From Rubritalea squalenifaciens DSM 18772 (GTDB lineage: Bacteria; Verrucomicrobiota; Verrucomicrobiia; Verrucomicrobiales; Akkermansiaceae), in contig NZ_FQYR01000002.1 of assembly GCF_900141815.1 (NCBI RefSeq), forward strand, positions 1,093,091 to 1,157,090: a stretch of 64,000 bases of DNA, in the 5' to 3' direction. Numbering within the stretch: position 1 is the stretch's first letter; the number at the start of each line of letters is the position of its first letter. This document shows positions 55,051 through 64,000 of this stretch, piece by piece. The notes under the pieces were generated by a model, which was given only the letters and a program-made list of their open reading frames with translations, did not search any database and was not told the DNA's origin. The translations under genes and the position numbers were made by a program.

Positions 55051-56199
55051 ATGACATCAGCCAATCCAACGAATTCCGGAGATCAGCAAAAACAGCTTTA
55101 TCATTGCGATAGGTGTGGAGAACTCTTCAAAGCTCCTGTGTTACCAGCAGAGCGAGTCATTTGCCACATCTGTGGTAATCCACCAGTTAGGGTGCTGAAA
55201 TCCAAGGTGAATGTAGATGAAATGACCGTGAGTGCCTCGGATGCTGGTCATCATGCGAGTGGAGGACACTCCAAGGGGAAGGATGTTGCGGATTTCGTAG
55301 GTGCGAAAAAAGCCAAGCGCATGAAACAGCTCCAGCTCGCCTTTGCTGTTTGGGCAGCGGTCTTGGTGATTGGGGGGGGCGCCGGTATCTATTACCGGAT
55401 GGAGCAGGAAGCGAGTGCTGCTAAATCTAAAGAGAACAATGATAAGCGGGATTATGACCGCGTGATGTATAATCAGCGGGTGGTAGATGCTCTGCAAAGG
55501 ACTCGTAATATCCTGGCGAGTTTCAATGAGAGCCCTGACAATAACCTCAGATCTTCCTTTGTGATGAATGGTGTGGACCTACTGCTGCCTATGGGGGACT
55601 ACTATAGTGCAAACCCGAAACTAGGTATCAAGGGGCAGATGGGAATCATGGGTGTGTACCTTGATGAAGGAGGTGAGTACCACCGGTTTGATACGATCGT
55701 GAAGGATGAGGAAGGAAAAGTCCTGGAGGTGGTTTACTGGAAGAAAGGAAATGCTTGGAAGTTGGACTGGGAGCAGCTTGTCAAATATTCAAGTGTTAGC
55801 TGGGATCGATTCTTGCTCGCCAAGTCTGTGGGATATGAGGGGGATTTCAGATTGTATGTGCGCGGTATTTCTATGGGGGACCGCCGTGAGGGGGATCCTC
55901 TCTATGTGAGATTCTATGAGCCCAAAATTTTCGATGGAGGCAGGGGTACCGAGTCTCCAATCGTAAAGGTGAATGTGAACACTGACATGGGCAAGGCGAT
56001 GCTGGATGCTTTGGAAGCGGCTCAGAAAGCCAGTTCCAAAGATGCGGTGTTAGGGAAAGTAGATCCACCGGGCTGGGCACGAGTACACTTGAAGCTAGCC
56101 TGGGAGCAGAGCAATGGTGAGGCTGAATTAAAGGTAAAGCATTTCTATGCTCCGAACTGGTTTACAGTACACGGTGAGGGGATTTCCTCGGAGCAGTAG
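55051..56199 (+). CDS. Zinc-ribbon membrane protein of unknown function
   Basis: A 382-aa protein. Cys19, Cys22, Cys38 and Cys41 (HCDRCGELF and ICHICGNP) make a zinc ribbon at the N-terminus, followed by a His/Gly/Lys-rich linker, a single membrane helix at about 95-115 (LAFAVWAAVLVIGGGAGIYY), a charged stretch likely to be a helix, and a 230-residue extracytoplasmic domain that looks mixed alpha/beta and contains VVYWKKGNAWKLDWEQLVKY. Topology should be ribbon inside, domain outside. I do not recognise the outer domain. Similar zinc-ribbon-TM proteins occur widely in the phylum, function unknown. Confidence 0.8.
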   Translation: MTSANPTNSGDQQKQLYHCDRCGELFKAPVLPAERVICHICGNPPVRVLKSKVNVDEMTVSASDAGHHASGGHSKGKDVADFVGAKKAKRMKQLQLAFAVWAAVLVIGGGAGIYYRMEQEASAAKSKENNDKRDYDRVMYNQRVVDALQRTRNILASFNESPDNNLRSSFVMNGVDLLLPMGDYYSANPKLGIKGQMGIMGVYLDEGGEYHRFDTIVKDEEGKVLEVVYWKKGNAWKLDWEQLVKYSSVSWDRFLLAKSVGYEGDFRLYVRGISMGDRREGDPLYVRFYEPKIFDGGRGTESPIVKVNVNTDMGKAMLDALEAAQKASSKDAVLGKVDPPGWARVHLKLAWEQSNGEAELKVKHFYAPNWFTVHGEGISSEQ

Positions 56200-56204
56200 A
56201 AAGA

Positions 56205-57053
56205 TTACTTCTGAAGCAGGGCTTTATGCATGAGCTCTAGATTTGGCTTGATGCCAAACCAGGCCTCAAAGGCAAAAGCGCCTTGGTGCAGTAGCATGGA
56301 TAGTCCATTGGATGTCTTAGCTCCCACTTCAGATGCCGCTTTTAACAAAGGTGTGACTGGTGGGTTGTAGATGGCATCGTACACCATGTGGCGAGAGAGA
56401 AGTGCCTCCTCAGGTAGAGGGAGAGGGTCGCTTGGCTTAAGCCCTAGCGAGGTGGCGTTGATGATAAGGTCCACTCTGGAGGCTGCTTCGATCAGGCTTT
56501 CGGTATCTGTCGAGAGAGTCGTGACGAGTTTGCCGCCATGGTTGTCCACCAAATCGATGGCAATGGGCTCGAGTTTCTCGATGGTGCGGTTAGACAAATA
56601 GACCGCTGGGGCGCCTTCACGGCAGCATTGGGTGGCAATCGCACGACCTGCCCCTCCTCCAGCTCCGAGGATCAGGATGCGGAGTTCGGAGAGAGACTTA
56701 CCGAAGTCCTCAAGGATAGCCTGCGAGAGGCCTGCGCCGTCTGTGTTGTGTCCCAGAATAGTGCCGTCCTCACGGAAGACGATAGTATTGGTGGCGCCGA
56801 GAGCCTTGGCGTCATCCGTGAGTTCATCACAAATCTCCATGGCCTCAAGTTTATGAGGAACGGTGACATTGCAGCCGATGTATCCTTCTTCCTGCATTTT
56901 GCTGAAAGCTTCTTTGACTTTTCCGGGTTCTACATCAATAGCGATGTAGCTGGCGTCCACGCCTGCGTCGTCCAGTGCTGGCTGGTGCATGCGGGGGGAT
57001 GCAGAGTGAGATACCGGATGACCGATAACCGCTAGTCGAGGTGGTTTGCTCAT
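56205..57053 (-). CDS. aroE: Shikimate dehydrogenase
   Basis: A 282-aa NADP-dependent enzyme of the shikimate pathway that reduces 3-dehydroshikimate. Substrate motif VSHSASPRMHQPAL, catalytic Lys in GCNVTVPHKLEAM, Asp in HNTDGAGL, Rossmann GAGGGAGRAIATQC with LSNRTIEKLE, and the C-terminal GLSMLLHQGAFAFEAW are all there. It follows gltX by 23 bases and converges on the zinc-ribbon gene with a five-base gap. Confidence 0.96.
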   Translation of the reverse strand: MSKPPRLAVIGHPVSHSASPRMHQPALDDAGVDASYIAIDVEPGKVKEAFSKMQEEGYIGCNVTVPHKLEAMEICDELTDDAKALGATNTIVFREDGTILGHNTDGAGLSQAILEDFGKSLSELRILILGAGGGAGRAIATQCCREGAPAVYLSNRTIEKLEPIAIDLVDNHGGKLVTTLSTDTESLIEAASRVDLIINATSLGLKPSDPLPLPEEALLSRHMVYDAIYNPPVTPLLKAASEVGAKTSNGLSMLLHQGAFAFEAWFGIKPNLELMHKALLQK

Positions 57054-57076
57054 GGAAGAAGGATAGCTGTTAGTGA

Positions 57077-58384
57077 TTAGGAAAGCTCTTCTACCGCGCG
57101 GCGGATACGGCGAACAGATTCTTTGTGGCCCATGATGTTGAGAATATCTCCAAGATCTGGTCCACCAGCAGCTCCTGTGAGGGCTACACGAGTTGGGAAC
57201 ATGAGCTGGCCGGGCTTGGCTCCGTTGGCTTTGGCGGTTTCTCCGATCGTCTCCTTGGCTTGGCTCCAGTCGGTGAGACCTTCAAGTGCATCAGCCAGTT
57301 TTGCTAAGAGGTCAGCAGCTTGCTCGTTCTTTTTCACCTTCTCGATAGCTTCTGGGCAGAATGGGTAGTCTTCATTCAAGAAGAAGGAAACCATGGCTGG
57401 TACTTCAGCGAGGAGGCTGACTTTCTCTTGGATCGATGCAGCGATAGCTGTAAAGTCAGAACCGGTGACAAGGCCTGCATTCTCTACGAATGGATTGGCT
57501 TCCGCAGCGAACTCTTCTGGGCTGAGTTTAGCAAGATGCTGTTGGTTCATCCATTTGCACTTGTCGATGTCAAACTTGGCAGGAGCTCGGTTGACGTTCT
57601 CGATGGTGAATTTCTCGATCAGCTCTTCAGGAGAGAAAATTTCTTGTTCGTCCTTTGGTGACCAGCCCAGCAGAGCGAGGAAGTTGAAGACTGCCTTGTC
57701 AGTGTATCCATTGACAGGATATTCGCCGAGGGCGGCACCTTGGTCACGCTTGGACATCTTGGAGCCATCCATGTTGAGGATGAGTGGAATATGTGCGTAC
57801 TTAGGAGGCTCGATACCAAAGGCTTCGAAGAGCTGGAGGTGTTTTGGCGTGTTCATGAGGTGATCCTCGCCACGAATGACATGAGTCATTTCCATTTCGA
57901 TGTCATCCACCACATTGACGAAGTGGAAAGTGTAAGTTCCGTCAGAGCGCTTGACTACCATGTCTGGGTTGATGTCCTCGTTGGTGTAGTCGACTGTGAC
58001 TTCGCCACAGACCAGATCATTCATCACGATTGGTTTACGCTCAAAGCGGAAGCGGTAGGCGCCTTCATCTTCGTAGACGCGGTCAGCAGCCACAAGTTTC
58101 TCGAAGTAGCTGTCATAAATTTCCTGACGCTGGGACTGGAAATAGGGGCCGTGTGGTCCACCTGCCTCAGGGCCTTCGTCCCACTGGAGTCCAAGCCAGC
58201 TGAGGCCGTCGAAGATTGCTTCACGAGCAGCTTCTGTATTGCGGGCGTGATCTGTATCTTCCACGCGAAGTATGAAGATGCCTCCATGCTTTTTGGCAAA
58301 GAGGTAGTTGAAAAGTGCGGTGCGGGCACCACCAACGTGAAGGTAGCCTGTAGGAGATGGCGCGAAGCGGGTACGTACTTGCAT
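57077..58384 (-). CDS. gltX: Glutamate-tRNA ligase
   Basis: A 435-aa class I synthetase. FAPSPTGYLHVGGARTALFN carries the HIGH-equivalent HVGG, FILRVEDTDHARNT follows, and KMSKRDQG is the KMSKS-equivalent. The C-terminal helical anticodon domain is somewhat short compared with the 470-500 residues usual in bacteria, but ends with the normal GPDLGDILNIMGHKESVRRI. It may be the non-discriminating or discriminating form; this cannot be told. First gene of the gltX-aroE operon. Confidence 0.96.
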   Translation of the reverse strand: MQVRTRFAPSPTGYLHVGGARTALFNYLFAKKHGGIFILRVEDTDHARNTEAAREAIFDGLSWLGLQWDEGPEAGGPHGPYFQSQRQEIYDSYFEKLVAADRVYEDEGAYRFRFERKPIVMNDLVCGEVTVDYTNEDINPDMVVKRSDGTYTFHFVNVVDDIEMEMTHVIRGEDHLMNTPKHLQLFEAFGIEPPKYAHIPLILNMDGSKMSKRDQGAALGEYPVNGYTDKAVFNFLALLGWSPKDEQEIFSPEELIEKFTIENVNRAPAKFDIDKCKWMNQQHLAKLSPEEFAAEANPFVENAGLVTGSDFTAIAASIQEKVSLLAEVPAMVSFFLNEDYPFCPEAIEKVKKNEQAADLLAKLADALEGLTDWSQAKETIGETAKANGAKPGQLMFPTRVALTGAAGGPDLGDILNIMGHKESVRRIRRAVEELS

Positions 58385-58592
58385 AATGATTGGTCAAAAA
58401 AGTGTTTCTGGGATTGGTTTAGATGGGGGAGCGGCAGAGTGCAACGGTTATCGTGAAACTCGTGCTGGATAGGAGGCTCTTAGCAAGCTGTCGGAGTTTT
58501 CTGGGTGGGGATAAAGGTAATTTGTCACTTTTCCTGATAACGATCTCAAGAGCAGATCCATATTTAGGGAACACACATAACCTACTCACCTT

Positions 58593-61500
58593 ATGGATAT
58601 AAGAATCATTTCATTGGGCTCGATCGGTCTTGCTTTGTCAGGTCTGATACATGCCGCACAATTCGATTTTGGAAACGGTACCGTTGATGGAAATACGGGC
58701 GTGGCTGCCAATGTAGTGATTACTGATGGTGCAGCACTTAACACGATTAATGCGACAGTGGATGGTATCAGCCTAACCCTGCAGGGCATGGATAGTGGCG
58801 GAGGTACCTATGGTTCCAATTCCCAAGGCTTCGGAATTTACTCCAGCGGTACAAGTGGGGCTACGGACAGACGCATCAGTGATGGGGACGGAGAGACCGT
58901 GCAGTTTTCTTTTGATAAAACAGTCACGATTCAAACTGTCAGAATGGGGTCGATGACCAACGGTGAGTCGTTTTCCATCAGTTTTGTCTCAGGAACAGAT
59001 CCCTTCGGAGGCGGCAATTATACCTTCACAGAGGATGGCACATACGGTCCTACAGAGGATATTCCTGTGAATATCGTGGTTGAGGCGGGGACTGTACTGG
59101 AGTTCACGACAGAGAACGACCTTGGGGGAGGCGTGCTCTGGAATGATATGGTAGTAGCCGAGGGGGTAGTTACCCCGAGCTCAGATGCGGAGACGCTGGC
59201 ATCATTTCCTACATCTACGGTTCTGGAGAATCCCGTTGCTGGAGATTCTCCCGGAGTGACTACCATCGCCTCCGGTAATTCCAAGGGGCAGAGTTTCTCT
59301 CTGGCAGCTCAGACAGAGGTGACCAGCTTTGTATTCGAGATCACGGAGGTGACGACAAGTGGTGCTGTTCAAATAGAGGTGGCGAGAGGTTTGGATAATC
59401 TTCCCTGGTTGGACTCGACATTGGTTCATCAATTTACGTTGCCTGCTGATTTGCTCAGCGCAGGTGACTATCTACAAGTGAACTTGCCGAGTCCTTTGGT
59501 GTTGAGCCGGGGTACATGGACGGTGACTCTTGAGGGAGTTGGTTCGACCTCGTTCTCAGCACGTTTGTCCGGAGATGATTTGTATCCTGAGGGCTCTTTG
59601 ATGCGCAAAAACGGAGCTTCTGGTAATACCTGGGATAATGGGACAATGGCTGGCTCGGACTTGGTCTTTGCTGTGTTGGGTACCCAGCAAGCTGCTGCCA
59701 CGCCTCCAGCTGGAAAGCCCAATCTTGTCTTTGTGTTGGTGGATGACCTGGGGTGGACAGATATTCAGGCGGGCTCTTCAGGGCCAAACGTGATTAATGG
59801 AAATAATTACGGATCCACCTATTACCAGACTCCTAACGTGGCTCGATTGGCTGCAGGCGGTCTATCCTTTACTCACTGTTATGTGCAGCAAAACTGTGCT
59901 CCTACTCGTGCGGCGATTCTTTCCGGACTCTATCCATCTCGAGAAGGTAATGGAGTATATAACGTAAGTAGTCTGAACCGAGGAAGTAATGGGGAGGCTT
60001 ATAACACTCCTGGCCAGAATGAAGATGTGGCGGCTTCTCATGTGACGATCGGTGAGGCTCTTCAGAGCGCTGGCTACGTCACCGCTCACTTTGGGAAATA
60101 TCATGCTGGTGAGCATGAGGGTGGGCAAAGCACCAGCCCTGAAAACCAAGGTTACGAGTACAACTTCGGAGGAGGCTCACAGGGTAATCCAGGCAGTTTC
60201 TACGCGAGCGGGCAGAAATTTGCCGGAAACGTGGGTATTGAGCTGGATAGATGGGCGGATGATTATACCCAGGCTTATCTGGACAGCGTGCTGAAAGCCC
60301 CTCTGGCAAATCCCTTGAATGCACGAGCCACAGATATCAATGACCCTGATCTTATTCTATCTGATTTTGCGAATAGCAACCATGATGCGAACAAGCATCT
60401 GACGGATGCGATGGGGGATGCTGCCTTGTCTTTCCTGGACGATCATCGTCAAGGTGAGATGAAGGATTTTCCTTTTTACATGCAGTTCCACTTCTATGCC
60501 GTGCATACTCCTATCCAGCCGCGCTGGGACTTGCGCAAGAAGTACAATGCTCTGACTGGAAACTCTTATCACGATGGTGCCGCTTACGCAGCCTTAGTGG
60601 AGGGGATGGATCAGACTCTTGGCCGTATTCTGGACTACCTTGAAGATCCTAACGGTGATGGTGATAGCGGTGACTCGATAGCCAATAACACCCTGATCAT
60701 TTTTACCTCTGACAATGGTGGTCATAGCGGAGCTACCGATAACTACCCGTTGCGCCATGTGAAAGGGAGTGTCTACGAAGGCGGTATCCGAGTGCCATTG
60801 ATTGTCTGGCAGCCAGGAACGGTTCCAGCAGGTCAGCAATCTGATTCACTCGTGCACGCCGTCGATTTCTACCCGACACTCGTTGAACATGCGGGCTCGA
60901 CCTTGCCGGCGGGGATTAATTTTGACGGGACATCATTTGATGCGCACATGGCAGACCCGACCACCAATACTCGCGATAGGGAAACGATCTTCTATCACTT
61001 GCCCGGCTACATGGATAACCGGTTCCGTCCGTGCTCAGTTGCTTTGGGAAGGGTGAATGGTAAGACTTACAAGCTGATCTATACTTACGATACCAATTAT
61101 GCGCCTACTCCCGGGAATCCCGAGAGTTTGCAGGTTCTGAGTAGCCCCTGGGAGCTATACTGTCTGGATGATAATATTTCTGAGACTAACAACTTGATGG
61201 ATGGGAGTTATTCCAATCACTTGCTGTATGGAGGTGTGGCAGATACTCTCGCTGCTCAGCTCAGAGCTTGGATTGATCAAGGTGGGGATGATTGGAATAT
61301 CAAACAAATCACCGACCCTAATAATGGAAATGCCGAGGTTCCATTTCTCCCGTCTGATGCCCCGGATGTCATCGTGCCGCATGAGCAACAATTCCATATC
61401 ACGGGTCAAGGAGTGGACGAAGGTACTGGGAATATTACCATGACTTGGAATAGTGAGGCCAACTTTGTGTATCAGATTGAGGCCTCCTCCACGATGCAGG

Positions 61501-61631
61501 AGGGATCATGGCAAGTGATTGAAGCGAATATCGTGGCTGCTGGGAGTTCCACGACAAAAAATATCACTGATCCAGCTGCCAGTGTGGACGATATTCGATT
61601 CTATCGAGTCAAGCTGGTGGCTCATCAGTGA
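58593..61631 (+). CDS. Large secreted type I sulfatase with N-terminal beta domains
   Basis: A 1012-aa protein with a signal peptide (ISLGSIGLALSGLIHA). Residues about 22-190 and 200-365 look like two beta-sandwich modules. The sulfatase domain starts near 375 (NLVFVLVDDLGWTDIQ, metal Asp pair) and carries CAPTR at Cys435-Arg439, the CxPxR signature that a sulfatase-maturating enzyme converts to formylglycine. Later FTSDNGGHSG, RHVKGSVYEGGIRVPLIVWQPG and VDFYPTLVEHAG match arylsulfatase A-type enzymes. A C-terminal module of about 75 residues (WNSEANFVYQIEASSTM) resembles those on Verrucomicrobial secreted enzymes. It probably desulfates algal polysaccharide outside the cytoplasm. Confidence 0.93.
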   Translation: MDIRIISLGSIGLALSGLIHAAQFDFGNGTVDGNTGVAANVVITDGAALNTINATVDGISLTLQGMDSGGGTYGSNSQGFGIYSSGTSGATDRRISDGDGETVQFSFDKTVTIQTVRMGSMTNGESFSISFVSGTDPFGGGNYTFTEDGTYGPTEDIPVNIVVEAGTVLEFTTENDLGGGVLWNDMVVAEGVVTPSSDAETLASFPTSTVLENPVAGDSPGVTTIASGNSKGQSFSLAAQTEVTSFVFEITEVTTSGAVQIEVARGLDNLPWLDSTLVHQFTLPADLLSAGDYLQVNLPSPLVLSRGTWTVTLEGVGSTSFSARLSGDDLYPEGSLMRKNGASGNTWDNGTMAGSDLVFAVLGTQQAAATPPAGKPNLVFVLVDDLGWTDIQAGSSGPNVINGNNYGSTYYQTPNVARLAAGGLSFTHCYVQQNCAPTRAAILSGLYPSREGNGVYNVSSLNRGSNGEAYNTPGQNEDVAASHVTIGEALQSAGYVTAHFGKYHAGEHEGGQSTSPENQGYEYNFGGGSQGNPGSFYASGQKFAGNVGIELDRWADDYTQAYLDSVLKAPLANPLNARATDINDPDLILSDFANSNHDANKHLTDAMGDAALSFLDDHRQGEMKDFPFYMQFHFYAVHTPIQPRWDLRKKYNALTGNSYHDGAAYAALVEGMDQTLGRILDYLEDPNGDGDSGDSIANNTLIIFTSDNGGHSGATDNYPLRHVKGSVYEGGIRVPLIVWQPGTVPAGQQSDSLVHAVDFYPTLVEHAGSTLPAGINFDGTSFDAHMADPTTNTRDRETIFYHLPGYMDNRFRPCSVALGRVNGKTYKLIYTYDTNYAPTPGNPESLQVLSSPWELYCLDDNISETNNLMDGSYSNHLLYGGVADTLAAQLRAWIDQGGDDWNIKQITDPNNGNAEVPFLPSDAPDVIVPHEQQFHITGQGVDEGTGNITMTWNSEANFVYQIEASSTMQEGSWQVIEANIVAAGSSTTKNITDPAASVDDIRFYRVKLVAHQ

Positions 61632-61654
61632 ACCGGATGAGCCATAAGAGAATC

Positions 61655-61685
61655 CATGGCCAGCTCGTCTAATAAGCTGGCCATG
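61655..61685. terminator. Hairpin between convergent sulfatase and PEP-CTERM genes
   Basis: Eleven-base stem CATGGCCAGCT / AGCTGGCCATG with a nine-base loop. No strong T run on either side, so termination efficiency is uncertain; the position between two converging stops fits a shared terminator. Confidence 0.6.
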
Positions 61686-61697
61686 AATTGATGAAGC

Positions 61698-62459
61698 TTA
61701 TCTACGGCGTCTCAGGATGAGAGCCAGGGAGCTGATGCCAAGCAGAGTCATGCTTGATGGTTCTGGTATGGCGCTGACTGTGGCAACATTGTTACTCAAA
61801 TACTCCATTTGAGTGGCTGAGAGAGCCTCGTCGTACACCGCAACATCATCGATATCCGAGTTGATCGCTCTGGCGCCCTCTCCAAAACGTGAGGCCAGCT
61901 GGAATGCTGTGATGGTACCAGTGCCCGTGTAAGCTGTAGAACCGATGGCTGCACCGTCGATGTAGAAGGTGATGTTTGCTCCATCACTGGTGAGGCCAAG
62001 GTGGTGCCAGTTGCCGTCATTGATCTGAGGAGTTCCAGAGATGGCGCTTGAAGCTACGCCTCCAACATCACCAATATTGTAGAGAGAGACTGATTGGGGG
62101 CTGGCTCCATTACTTTCGAAAACGAAAACTACGCTATTGTTAGTCCCAAAGGAAATGTAGTCTTTCCAGCTGGCTGTGGCAGTGGTGCGCACGTGCATCG
62201 AGACCGTGAATTGCGAGAGGTCAGTGTTGGCGCTGCCAAATTGATTGGTCCAGAATACAGAGGACCCTACAGTGAATTCAGCTCCTCCGCCGAATTTTCC
62301 ATCAGTTGCACCGATTCCGGAGATAGAGTTGAGGCCGATGGTTGCTGAACCGCTGTTCTCACCAAAGTCGGCATCGTTATCCATGGTGTAGTGCGCGACG
62401 AGTCCAGCAGAGAGTGGACTCACGAGAGCCACTGACATAAGGGTGATAAGTTTCTTCAT
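61698..62459 (-). CDS. PEP-CTERM protein with LamG/concanavalin-like domain
   Basis: A 253-aa secreted protein: signal peptide (LITLMSVALVSPLSAG), a LamG-like domain over about residues 20-220 (VAHYTMDND, FTVSMHVRTTATASWKD, INDGNWHHLGLTSDGANITFYIDG, DIDDVAVYDEALSATQ), then IPEPSSMTLLGISS, a hydrophobic run and Arg4. LamG modules bind carbohydrate or act as spacers. The PEP-CTERM tail should send it through an exosortase to the surface. It converges on the sulfatase gene, which may be functional company. Confidence 0.92.
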   Translation of the reverse strand: MKKLITLMSVALVSPLSAGLVAHYTMDNDADFGENSGSATIGLNSISGIGATDGKFGGGAEFTVGSSVFWTNQFGSANTDLSQFTVSMHVRTTATASWKDYISFGTNNSVVFVFESNGASPQSVSLYNIGDVGGVASSAISGTPQINDGNWHHLGLTSDGANITFYIDGAAIGSTAYTGTGTITAFQLASRFGEGARAINSDIDDVAVYDEALSATQMEYLSNNVATVSAIPEPSSMTLLGISSLALILRRRR

Positions 62460-62731
62460 AATAGTGTGATAGGTTTTAGTGAGTCCTATTATGTAGAGAA
62501 AAATGCGGTGATTAATATGTGTATGACTGATTTCTCTGTGTAAAGCTCAAATCACAAATTGAGTGAGTATAGCGTATTTTTCATAAGCACTCATTAAGCT
62601 AGCTCTATCGCTGACAAGATGGCTTGTTGTAATGCCAGTTGAATCACTGTGATGCTAGAAGGGACTGGGAATTGTGGTTGCAGCCAGATTGGTGGCTTGA
62701 GTTTAGCCCGCTGATCGTTAGCGTGATTCAC

Positions 62732-64000
62732 ATGAAGAAAATCGCAGGGCACTGGCAGATCTTGATGGCACTGGTTCTAGCAGTTGGTTTGGGAACCATA
62801 TTTAGGAATCTATCGATTGCTGCCGGTGGTGAAGGTGCGTTTGTGGATTTTGCGCGACAAGCTACCGAAGTGAGTTCATTCATCGGTGATCTCTTCATGA
62901 GTGCGCTGAAGATGATCATCGTGCCGTTGATTGTAAGTTCGATTATTGCAGGCATTGGTGCACTGGGTGGGGTGAAGGGCTTTGGGAGATTGGGGGCGAA
63001 GACCTTCGGTTTCTATGCATTGACCTCATTGTTCGCCATTCTAGTAGGTTTGACTTTGGTGAATCTTATTGAGCCAGGTATCAAAGATGGTCAGCCGAAT
63101 CAGACGATCGCTCAGGCATTTGAAAAGGCATCAACGGATGTCAGTGATGCCGAGAAGGCTAAAATTGAGCAAGCGAACCAGAGAAAAGCCACAGACTACG
63201 CAGACTTTTTCAAAAAGATGTTTCCGCCAAACATCATCGCCGCAGCAAGTGATAATGGGCAGATGCTAGGCTTGATTGTGTTTTCGATCCTTTTTGGAGT
63301 GGGGATGACACGAGTGCCGCCGGGTGAGATGCGTCACCTACAGGGTACGATGCAGGGGATCAATGATGTGATGGTCCTGGTGACGCAGTGGATCATGTCG
63401 ACTGCTCCCATCGGTGTGTTTGCGCTGATGTTCCCTGTGATTTATGATGCTGGCTGGAGTTTGGTTCTAGAGCTTGGAAAATATTTTGCTACGGTGCTGC
63501 TGGCGTTGGGCATCCATTTGTTTGTGGTGCTTCCGCTCATCTTGAAGTTTGTGGGTAAAGTCAGCCCGATTGCGCATTTCAAAGCGATGGGGACAGCCTT
63601 GCTTACGGCGTTCTCGACAGCAAGTAGCTCAGCGACTCTTCCTGTGACTATGCGTTGCATCCAGGAAAATGCTGGGGTGAGTCGTCGCACGTCAAGTTTC
63701 ACTCTTCCTCTTGGGGCCACCGTAAATATGGATGGGACGGCACTCTATGAGTGTGTGGCGGTGATGTTTGTGGCTCAGGTGATGGGATTTGACATGAGCT
63801 TTGGCTCGCAGTTTGTTGTCGTGGGAGCTGCCTTGCTGACCAGTATTGGGGTAGCTGGGGTGCCTAGTGCGAGCTTGGTCGCTATCTTGCTCATCCTGAA
63901 AAACTCAAATATTCCCAATGCAGAGGTGGCAGTGGCAGCTTTGTTGGCTGTGGATCGTTTGCTGGATATGAGTCGCACCGCTGTGAACGTCTTTGGTGAT
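62732..64000 (+). CDS. Dicarboxylate/amino acid:cation symporter (SDF/DAACS family), cut by window edge
   Basis: From ATG 62732 (MKKIAGHWQILMALVL) 423 codons are visible without a stop. Family motifs are clear: LFMSALKMIIVPLIVSSI, the re-entrant loop TAFSTASSSATLP, the TM7 metal motif VNMDGTALYECVAV, and DRLLDMSRTAVNVFGD near the end. A polar insertion between helices 3 and 4 (about residues 118-165) is common in the family. It imports glutamate, aspartate or C4-dicarboxylates with Na+ or H+. The family is certain, the substrate is not. Confidence 0.94.
   Translation, partial: MKKIAGHWQILMALVLAVGLGTIFRNLSIAAGGEGAFVDFARQATEVSSFIGDLFMSALKMIIVPLIVSSIIAGIGALGGVKGFGRLGAKTFGFYALTSLFAILVGLTLVNLIEPGIKDGQPNQTIAQAFEKASTDVSDAEKAKIEQANQRKATDYADFFKKMFPPNIIAAASDNGQMLGLIVFSILFGVGMTRVPPGEMRHLQGTMQGINDVMVLVTQWIMSTAPIGVFALMFPVIYDAGWSLVLELGKYFATVLLALGIHLFVVLPLILKFVGKVSPIAHFKAMGTALLTAFSTASSSATLPVTMRCIQENAGVSRRTSSFTLPLGATVNMDGTALYECVAVMFVAQVMGFDMSFGSQFVVVGAALLTSIGVAGVPSASLVAILLILKNSNIPNAEVAVAALLAVDRLLDMSRTAVNVFGD

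Overview
The window looks like chromosomal DNA of a Gram-negative member of the Verrucomicrobiota, probably a marine Verrucomicrobiales (Rubritalea/Haloferula-like). Three secreted proteins end in a PEP-CTERM tail with a terminal Arg4 run (PEPTSSALIGLAG...RRRR), a style common in that phylum. Other pointers are outer-membrane biogenesis genes (tamA/tamB), ExbB/ExbD, a large sulfatase with a CxPxR active site, and a BNR_4 protein of the type that includes ulvan lyases. Taxonomy is an inference from gene style, not from a marker-gene search.

Layout. 1-4244: leftward cluster of a 1003-aa secreted protein, a MoxR ATPase and the start of a DUF58 protein. 4502-7740: an AT-rich island with three tightly packed leftward genes (7470-6469, 6472-5381, 5375-4698), lying between an intact tRNA-Arg(CCG) and a 96-bp imperfect copy of that tRNA's 3' half plus downstream flank. 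The first gene carries residues expected of a PD-(D/E)XK nuclease fold; the other two are unrecognised. There is no integrase. This is the best candidate for an undescribed (possibly defence) system. 7959-19369: pseudokinase-TM-LamG protein, hemL, SH3/BamE-like protein, two duplicated PEP-CTERM genes, a GntR/LacI-type regulator with a palindrome at its own start, trmD, rnhA, an acyltransferase, tsaB and citrate synthase.

19427-31725: leftward block holding tamB-tamA and the phosphate uptake operon pstS-pstC-pstA-pstB-phoU, in which both permeases carry very large extra periplasmic regions. 31997-44520: BNR_4 protein, mfd, amidase lipoprotein, Cys-cluster protein with an overlapping 44-aa ORF, tRNA-Glu(TTC), a membrane pyrophosphatase with the K+-dependent signature, and an exbB-exbD-TPR operon. 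44719-64000: uvrC, a membrane sulfatase-fold enzyme with a DUF2064 partner, ftsK, an ArsR regulator beside a wrecked YeeE/YedE gene, a DEAD-box helicase, a zinc-ribbon membrane protein, gltX-aroE, a 1012-aa secreted sulfatase, a LamG PEP-CTERM protein and the start of a dicarboxylate/amino-acid:cation symporter that runs off the right end.

Most of the window is core housekeeping (translation, repair, cell division, phosphate uptake, envelope assembly) interspersed with secreted proteins that would suit life on sulfated algal polysaccharides. Gene order is dense, with many convergent pairs separated by a few bases and clear hairpin-plus-T terminators.
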